From NCBI GenBank assembly GCA_007135795.1, contig SLIE01000070.1, forward strand, positions 1 to 8,717: DNA of 8,717 nucleotides, given 5' to 3'. Below are positions 5,254-8,717 of this stretch, piece after piece (position 1 is the first letter of the stretch; each line of letters begins with the position of its first letter). The notes beneath the pieces were generated by a model. That model saw only the letters and a program-made list of their open reading frames with translations. It did no database searches and had not been told where the DNA came from. The position numbers and the translations under genes are program-made. The DNA comes from Desulfobacterales bacterium (GTDB lineage Bacteria > Desulfobacterota > Desulfobacteria > Desulfobacterales > Desulfosalsimonadaceae).

Positions 5254-7683
5254 ATGAGCGATCAGTTTCATGACCCCTCTTCAATTGCATCTCTCATTGA
5301 TTTTGATGCTATTACAAAGCTATTTAGGTTTGCCGAAGAAGAGGGCCGTTATTGGCTCTTTGAATACGAAACGTATTCTCTGTTGAAATATTCCGGCGCT
5401 GAAACGCCGCCAGATGCGTATTTCCTGCCCAAAGGCGTTCGCCAGCCCGACGAGGTGCTGCAAATTATGCCTGGGGAGCAGGTTGTTCTTAAGATAGTAT
5501 CGCCTTCTATTGTCCACAAGACTGAAGTGGGTGGCGTCAGGGTCATTAACAAGACACCTGAAAAAATCCGTTCCACAATTCGGCGAATGATGTATGAAGT
5601 GCCGGAAAATTTTGCGCTGCGAATTGAGCGAGACCCCGACCATGCATTTGAAGATTATCGCGGGCTGGATGGTGATTTGCTTCGCAAAGCCATTGCCCGG
5701 GATATTCGGGGGGTGTTGATGGTCCAGTACATGCCGCCGGACTCTCAGGCATTTGGCAATGAGATGATTGTGGGGATTCGCAATACACGGGAATTCGGGA
5801 TGGTTATCAGCGCCGGTCTCGGCGGCACCGATACCGAGTTGTATGCCAAACGTTTTCGCAAAGGTCATGCCGTAGTCGTGGCCGCTACCGGCATGAGCAC
5901 GGGAGATACGTTTTTTGATCTGTTTCGTCGTACCATCAGTTACCAGAAGTTGGCCGGCCTGACCCGCGGGGGAAAGCGGATCGTTACGGATGAACAGCTT
6001 ATTGAATGCTTCTCGACATTTATTGAAATGGCCAATTATTATTCCTTGAACAATCCAAAGGCGCCATTCGCAATTGAAGAGCTTGAAATCAACCCTTTCG
6101 CCTTTACGGATTTTTTGATGGTCCCGTTGGATGGGTTATGCCGATTTTCCAGGCCAGGGCAAATACCGATACCCCGTCCATTCTGGAAAATCGATCGTCT
6201 TCTTCATCCTGAAACAATCGGTATTATAGGGGTATCCCTGTCCAGGGTCAATTTTGGTCGGATCATCCTGAATAATATCCTGTCCATGGGGTTCGATAGG
6301 AAAAACCTTCGTATCATCCAGCCAAAAGCCGAAACCTTTGAGTCGATAGTTTGTGTCCCGGAACTGGCCGCCCTTGATATCAAATTAGATCTTTTGGTGG
6401 TTGCGGTTGTGTCTGAACAGCTCCCCGGTATCGTGAATGATATCTTGAAACAGAAGACGGTTGAAACTGTAATGTTGATCCCTGGTGGAATGGGGGAAAC
6501 CCGGGAAAGCCAGCAGCGGGCCGCGCAGTTGATGGACAAAATAAGCCAGGCCCACCTGGATGCCGATGGAGGGCCCGTGTTTCTGGGCGCTAACTGCCTG
6601 GGGGTCGTTTCACATCCTGGCAGGTTCGACACGTTATTTATTCCCGAAGCTAAATTGCCGAAAAGACGGGGTGAGCACACCCGCAACGCGGCATTTATCA
6701 GTCAAAGCGGCGCGTTCATGATTACCCGGCTCAGCAAGCGGGAGGCGCTTGACCCTGCTTACATGGTTTCGGTGGGCAATCAAAATGACCTCACGCTGGG
6801 CGATATGTTGCATTACTTTAAAAACCATCCGGATATCCGCATCATCGCAATTTATGCGGAAGGCTTTAAAGATCTTGATGGTCTTGCATTAAGTAGGGGG
6901 GTCCGGGAAGCTGTCCTGGCCGGGAAGGACGTGATTTTCTATAAGGCTGGGCGCACGCATGAAGGGAAAACCGCCACTTCAAGCCATACCGCATCTTTGG
7001 CCGGGGACTACACGGTCTGCGAATCCTGTATTCGTCAGTCGGGGGGGATCGTGGCAGCCACCTTTACCCAGTTTGAAGACCTGATGATGCTTGCCCAGCG
7101 GTTTAATAACAGCAGCATCAATGGCAATCGACTGGCAGCATTAAGCGGTGCAGGCTTTGAGGCTGTCGGCATGGCTGATAACATTCAGTCGGATGATTTT
7201 GCCATGACCATGGCATCGATAGGACAAAAAACGCTTGAAAAGATAAAAGGAATGCTTTTATTAAAATCTCTGGATACTTTGGTGGAACCCAGAAACCCCC
7301 TGGATATAAGTCCAGCGGCTGATGACGAGGCGCATATACTTGCGGTTCGATATCTGGCCGAAGATCCTGCTGTCGATGCCGTCGTTGTCGGACTCGATCC
7401 GCTGTCCCCGGCTATGCGAACGCTTGCCACGTGTGAGACGCACCAATACAGTTTTGATGAGCCTGGAAGCATTGCGTTAGAACTGCCAAAGCTCGTGGCG
7501 TCACTCCACAAGCCAGTCATTGGCGTGGTGGATGGCGGGAGCTTGTTCGATCCCCTGGTTAATGAACTGATGGATAGGCAAATGGTCATATTCCGATCGT
7601 CAGACCGGGCGGTCAGGGCTTTGGCCATGTACATTGAAGGCCGGTTATATGCTGAGGAGCTGCGGCGGCGTGCCGTTGTTTAA
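5254..7683 (+). CDS. Fused ADP-forming acyl-CoA synthetase-like protein (ATP-grasp then CoA-binding domains)
   Basis: This 809-residue protein joins both halves of an ADP-forming acyl-CoA synthetase in beta-alpha order. The ATP-grasp part (about 20-300) has VVLK with K80, VHKTEVGGV with H88, AGLGGTDTE (187-195) and EELEINP (275-281). The CoA-binding domain starts at IGIIGVS (322-328). GANCLGVVS (445-453) and ISQSGAF lead into the ligase domain, then SVGNQNDLTLGDML. GRTHEGKTATSSHTASLAGD contains H578, the expected phosphohistidine. A C-terminal domain fills about 610-790. It is much more divergent than the split pair upstream. K199 stands where the split beta subunit has D148 of its E-x3-D-x3-R motif, so catalytic competence is not certain. 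Proteins of this group include acyl-CoA synthetases and acetyltransferase-linked regulators, but no GNAT domain is present here. It lies behind a terminator and is therefore probably transcribed separately. The acyl substrate is unknown. Confidence 0.87.
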   Translation: MSDQFHDPSSIASLIDFDAITKLFRFAEEEGRYWLFEYETYSLLKYSGAETPPDAYFLPKGVRQPDEVLQIMPGEQVVLKIVSPSIVHKTEVGGVRVINKTPEKIRSTIRRMMYEVPENFALRIERDPDHAFEDYRGLDGDLLRKAIARDIRGVLMVQYMPPDSQAFGNEMIVGIRNTREFGMVISAGLGGTDTELYAKRFRKGHAVVVAATGMSTGDTFFDLFRRTISYQKLAGLTRGGKRIVTDEQLIECFSTFIEMANYYSLNNPKAPFAIEELEINPFAFTDFLMVPLDGLCRFSRPGQIPIPRPFWKIDRLLHPETIGIIGVSLSRVNFGRIILNNILSMGFDRKNLRIIQPKAETFESIVCVPELAALDIKLDLLVVAVVSEQLPGIVNDILKQKTVETVMLIPGGMGETRESQQRAAQLMDKISQAHLDADGGPVFLGANCLGVVSHPGRFDTLFIPEAKLPKRRGEHTRNAAFISQSGAFMITRLSKREALDPAYMVSVGNQNDLTLGDMLHYFKNHPDIRIIAIYAEGFKDLDGLALSRGVREAVLAGKDVIFYKAGRTHEGKTATSSHTASLAGDYTVCESCIRQSGGIVAATFTQFEDLMMLAQRFNNSSINGNRLAALSGAGFEAVGMADNIQSDDFAMTMASIGQKTLEKIKGMLLLKSLDTLVEPRNPLDISPAADDEAHILAVRYLAEDPAVDAVVVGLDPLSPAMRTLATCETHQYSFDEPGSIALELPKLVASLHKPVIGVVDGGSLFDPLVNELMDRQMVIFRSSDRAVRALAMYIEGRLYAEELRRRAVV

Positions 7684-7733
7684 GTGCGGTTTCTATATTT
7701 GTCTGGCTCTGATCCTAAGTTCATGTTTTGGTA

Positions 7734-7765
7734 ATTGTGAGGGAGTTATTGAAAACCCCTACAAT
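7734..7765 (+). terminator. Stem-loop downstream of the fused synthetase gene (possible 3' end)
   Basis: ATTGT(g)AGGG at 7734-7743 pairs with CCCTACAAT at 7757-7765: nine pairs, one bulged G, a 13-base loop. It lies 50 bases past the stop. No U tract follows, so it is not a standard intrinsic terminator. It could act as an RNA-protecting 3' hairpin or as part of a factor-dependent terminator. Confidence 0.3.
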
Positions 7766-7816
7766 CCGGCACGCCAGGGCAAGTGAGTGAACCGACGAAG
7801 ATATAATATCCCGTGG

Positions 7817-7835
7817 TTGCAAGGATTGCATGCAA
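7817..7835 (+). promoter_or_regulatory. Palindrome TTGCATGCAA plus half-site TTGCAA, possible operator
   Basis: TTGCATGCAA at 7826-7835 is a perfect 10-base palindrome. A further TTGCAA lies at 7817-7822, so TTGCA is repeated directly at a nine-base interval. The block ends seven bases before the -35 box at 7843, where an activator or repressor could bind. No regulator gene is in the window to pair with it. Confidence 0.35.
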
Positions 7836-7842
7836 AAAACAC

Positions 7843-7872
7843 TTGACAGTATATTTTTGTTCCTTGTATAGT
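7843..7872 (+). promoter_or_regulatory. Sigma70-type promoter (TTGACA, 18-base spacer, TATAGT)
   Basis: A perfect -35 box, TTGACA (7843-7848), is followed after 18 bases by TATAGT (7867-7872), a one-mismatch -10 box. The expected transcript start is near 7879. It points toward the TRAP transporter gene but lies about 590 bases ahead of it, leaving room for a long leader or a separate small RNA. Confidence 0.6.
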
Positions 7873-7878
7873 TTTCTA

Positions 7879-8087
7879 TCATGCGATATAAAAGTATTAC
7901 TCATGGTATTTTCATTTTTGTTGTTCATCGTCAGAACTGTCGTGTCAAAATATTCTTGAACTCTGCTTGGGCGTGGCATCCAGGGAAGAATTGTAAGTTT
8001 TAATGCGGGCTGTTAAAAAACGATGTTCTTGATTTTTAGCCATGTTCAGGTTTGTATAAATGGCAAAACATCGGAGCCCCTATTTTT
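7879..8087 (+). ncRNA. Candidate small RNA or structured leader (about 209 bases)
   Basis: The interval runs from the expected start of the 7843 promoter to the T run after a nested hairpin. It has no convincing coding frame: a 40-codon frame from ATG 7881 would be leaderless and has no ribosome site. I do not recognise a known riboswitch, 6S, tmRNA or RNase P motif. It could be an independent small RNA, or a leader in which the hairpin controls read-through into the transporter genes. This is inference from promoter and terminator placement only. Confidence 0.25.
8007..8087 (+). terminator. Nested hairpin followed by T run (terminator or attenuator candidate)
   Basis: Three stems nest in the same order: GGGCT 8007-8011 with AGCCC 8075-8079; CGATGTT 8021-8027 with AACATCG 8067-8073; GCCAT 8039-8043 with ATGGC 8060-8064. 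TATTTTT follows at 8081-8087. The right arm is almost continuous while the left arm has internal loops of 9 and 11 bases, so stability is uncertain. Nested matching of 17 pairs is unlikely to be accidental. Confidence 0.4.
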
Positions 8088-8324
8088 CAGATCAGGGATG
8101 CAGGTGTTCTGGGAGAGGCACAGTGTTGACAAGTCATTTAAGTTTCTAACCACTTCTCCCCTGTTAGTAATGGAATGAAAAATTGTATGTAAAATTCTAT
8201 AAAAAAAATTATCTGATTAAGCGTTAAGTGTTTGTTCTTTGATTGCGTTCACAAATGTTGCGGTTTTAAAATATTCAACTACTTATTTAATTAGATCCTG
8301 GAAACTCTTACTATGTGTTGAATG

Positions 8325-8357
8325 CATGATGAATTTCTCGTTGAAGAAATTGTCATG
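8325..8357 (+). repeat. Inverted repeat in the transporter leader
   Basis: CATGA(tg)AATTTCT at 8325-8338 mirrors AGAAATT(g)TCATG at 8345-8357: twelve pairs, a small internal mismatch and a six-base loop. It lies 111 bases before the transporter start. It may be a protein-binding operator or an RNA hairpin; there is no T run directly after it. Confidence 0.4.
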
Positions 8358-8452
8358 TCAGGCCGCAACCTTAAAAATCATATGGATTGAAAGGAGGTTA
8401 AAGATTCCCATCTGCGACTTATGGTAAAAAGCAATTTACTTTTCAGGTATTT

Positions 8453-8461
8453 TAAGGAGGT
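8453..8461 (+). promoter_or_regulatory. Shine-Dalgarno site for the TRAP solute-binding protein
   Basis: TAAGGAGGT, with AAGGAGG ending eight bases before ATG 8469, is close to ideal. The frame also extends upstream to ATG 8421, adding 16 residues before the signal peptide, but that start lacks a properly spaced ribosome site. Start 8469 also gives a normal signal peptide. Confidence 0.8.
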
Positions 8462-8468
8462 TTCTCTG

Positions 8469-8717
8469 ATGAAAAAATTTTTTACGATTGGCTTTATGGC
8501 ACTTGCAGTTTTCAGTTTCTTCGTAATTGCCCCGTCCGCTAATGCAAGACCGATTACATTGACCTACAGCACCTTTTTCCCACCAACCCATATCCAGGCG
8601 CAAACCGCCGAGGCGTGGTGTAAAGAGGTGGAAAAAAGGACGGAAGGACGGATCAGGGTCCAGTTTTTCCCCGGCCAGACACTGACGAGAGCCCCTCAAA
8701 CCTTTGAGGCCATTACA
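8469..8717 (+). CDS. TRAP transporter substrate-binding protein, DctP family (3' truncated by window)
   Basis: The first 83 residues are visible. M1-A26 is a classical Sec signal peptide: KK, a hydrophobic core, and A24-N25-A26 as the cleavage site, so the mature protein would start at R27 in the periplasm. There is no lipobox cysteine. The mature part begins PITLTYSTFFPPTHIQA, continues with a helix containing W-x-K-E-V-E-K-R-T-x-G-R-I, and then has QFFPGQTLTRAPQTFEAI. This order matches DctP-type extracytoplasmic solute receptors, in which a beta strand, a helix and the F-P-x-x-x-L-x-x-A-P-Q segment open the first lobe. Such receptors usually bind carboxylates and pass them to DctQ/DctM membrane subunits, which should follow outside the window. 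Uptake of the acid used by the upstream CoA-synthetase genes is plausible but unproven. Confidence 0.85.
   Translation, partial: MKKFFTIGFMALAVFSFFVIAPSANARPITLTYSTFFPPTHIQAQTAEAWCKEVEKRTEGRIRVQFFPGQTLTRAPQTFEAIT

Larger units (their letters stand above)
7684..8468 (+). other. 785-base AT-rich intergenic region with regulatory signals, no convincing gene
   Basis: No reading frame on either strand has both a ribosome site and protein-like composition. The base content is clearly more AT-rich than in the flanking genes, above all at 8150-8400. What can be seen is a stem-loop after the synthetase stop, a sigma70-type promoter with an adjoining palindrome, a terminator-like hairpin, a further inverted repeat and two Shine-Dalgarno sequences, listed separately. 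The region probably controls the TRAP transporter operon that begins at 8469 and may encode a small RNA. Confidence 0.6.

Noticed and set aside
7746..7979. 77-codon - strand frame in the intergenic region
   Set aside because: No ribosome site or family resemblance, and it overlaps the good + strand promoter.
7971..7990. TGGCAT element resembling the -24 part of a sigma54 promoter
   Set aside because: The required GC at the -12 position is absent at the correct distance.
7881..8003. 40-codon + strand frame starting two bases after the expected transcript start
   Set aside because: It would be leaderless with no ribosome site, and the product resembles no protein I know; a noncoding reading is simpler.
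8124..8150. Second TTGACA as a further promoter
   Set aside because: No acceptable -10 box lies 16-19 bases downstream (the sequence there reads AACCAC).
8239..8427. 62-codon frame from TTG 8239
   Set aside because: Rare start codon, no ribosome site, composition typical of AT-rich noncoding DNA.
1..8717. CRISPR arrays, tRNA/rRNA genes, insertion sequences, defence or phage genes
   Set aside because: No regularly spaced repeats, cloverleaf-like segments, transposase frames or terminal repeats were seen in the window.

Overview
The window looks like chromosomal DNA from an anaerobic, organic-acid-degrading bacterium. My best guess is a sulfate-reducing or syntrophic Desulfobacterota (old Deltaproteobacteria). 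The guess rests on gene content: ADP-forming acyl-CoA synthetases, a DUF35/thiolase pair, a crotonase-family hydratase and a TRAP-type solute-binding protein in a mid-GC genome with strong AAGGAGG ribosome binding sites. Nothing in the sequence fixes the taxon, so this is inference.

Layout, all genes on the + strand. (1) 1-141 is the 3' end of a gene that resembles the C-terminus of cyclase/formamidase-family hydrolases. (2) 142-283 is a spacer with two alternative stem-loops. (3) 284-5025 is a probable five-gene operon: ATP-grasp (beta) subunit of an ADP-forming acyl-CoA synthetase, its CoA-binding (alpha) subunit, an enoyl-CoA hydratase, a small DUF35 zinc-ribbon/OB-fold protein, and a thiolase-superfamily enzyme. 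It ends at a clear intrinsic terminator (5032-5080). (4) 5254-7683 is a second ADP-forming acyl-CoA synthetase-like protein with both halves fused in beta-alpha order. (5) 7684-8468 is a 785-base AT-rich region without a convincing gene. It holds a good sigma70-type promoter with a palindrome just upstream, a terminator-like hairpin about 135 bases after the promoter, another inverted repeat and two Shine-Dalgarno sequences. (6) 8469-8717 is the start of a TRAP transporter solute-binding protein with a signal peptide, cut by the window end.

How they may work together (inference): an organic acid is taken up and joined to CoA, hydrated by the crotonase-family enzyme, and cleaved by the thiolase-like/DUF35 pair. 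The synthetase can also run backwards to make ATP from the acyl-CoA product. The main point of interest is that the thiolase-like protein keeps only the nucleophilic cysteine of the usual thiolase residues. It resembles the steroid side-chain Ltp2-type enzymes, which are retro-aldolases that work with a DUF35 partner directly after a hydratase. The window has no 3-hydroxyacyl-CoA dehydrogenase, which suits a hydration/retro-aldol route as an alternative to ordinary beta-oxidation. The substrate cannot be read from the sequence.
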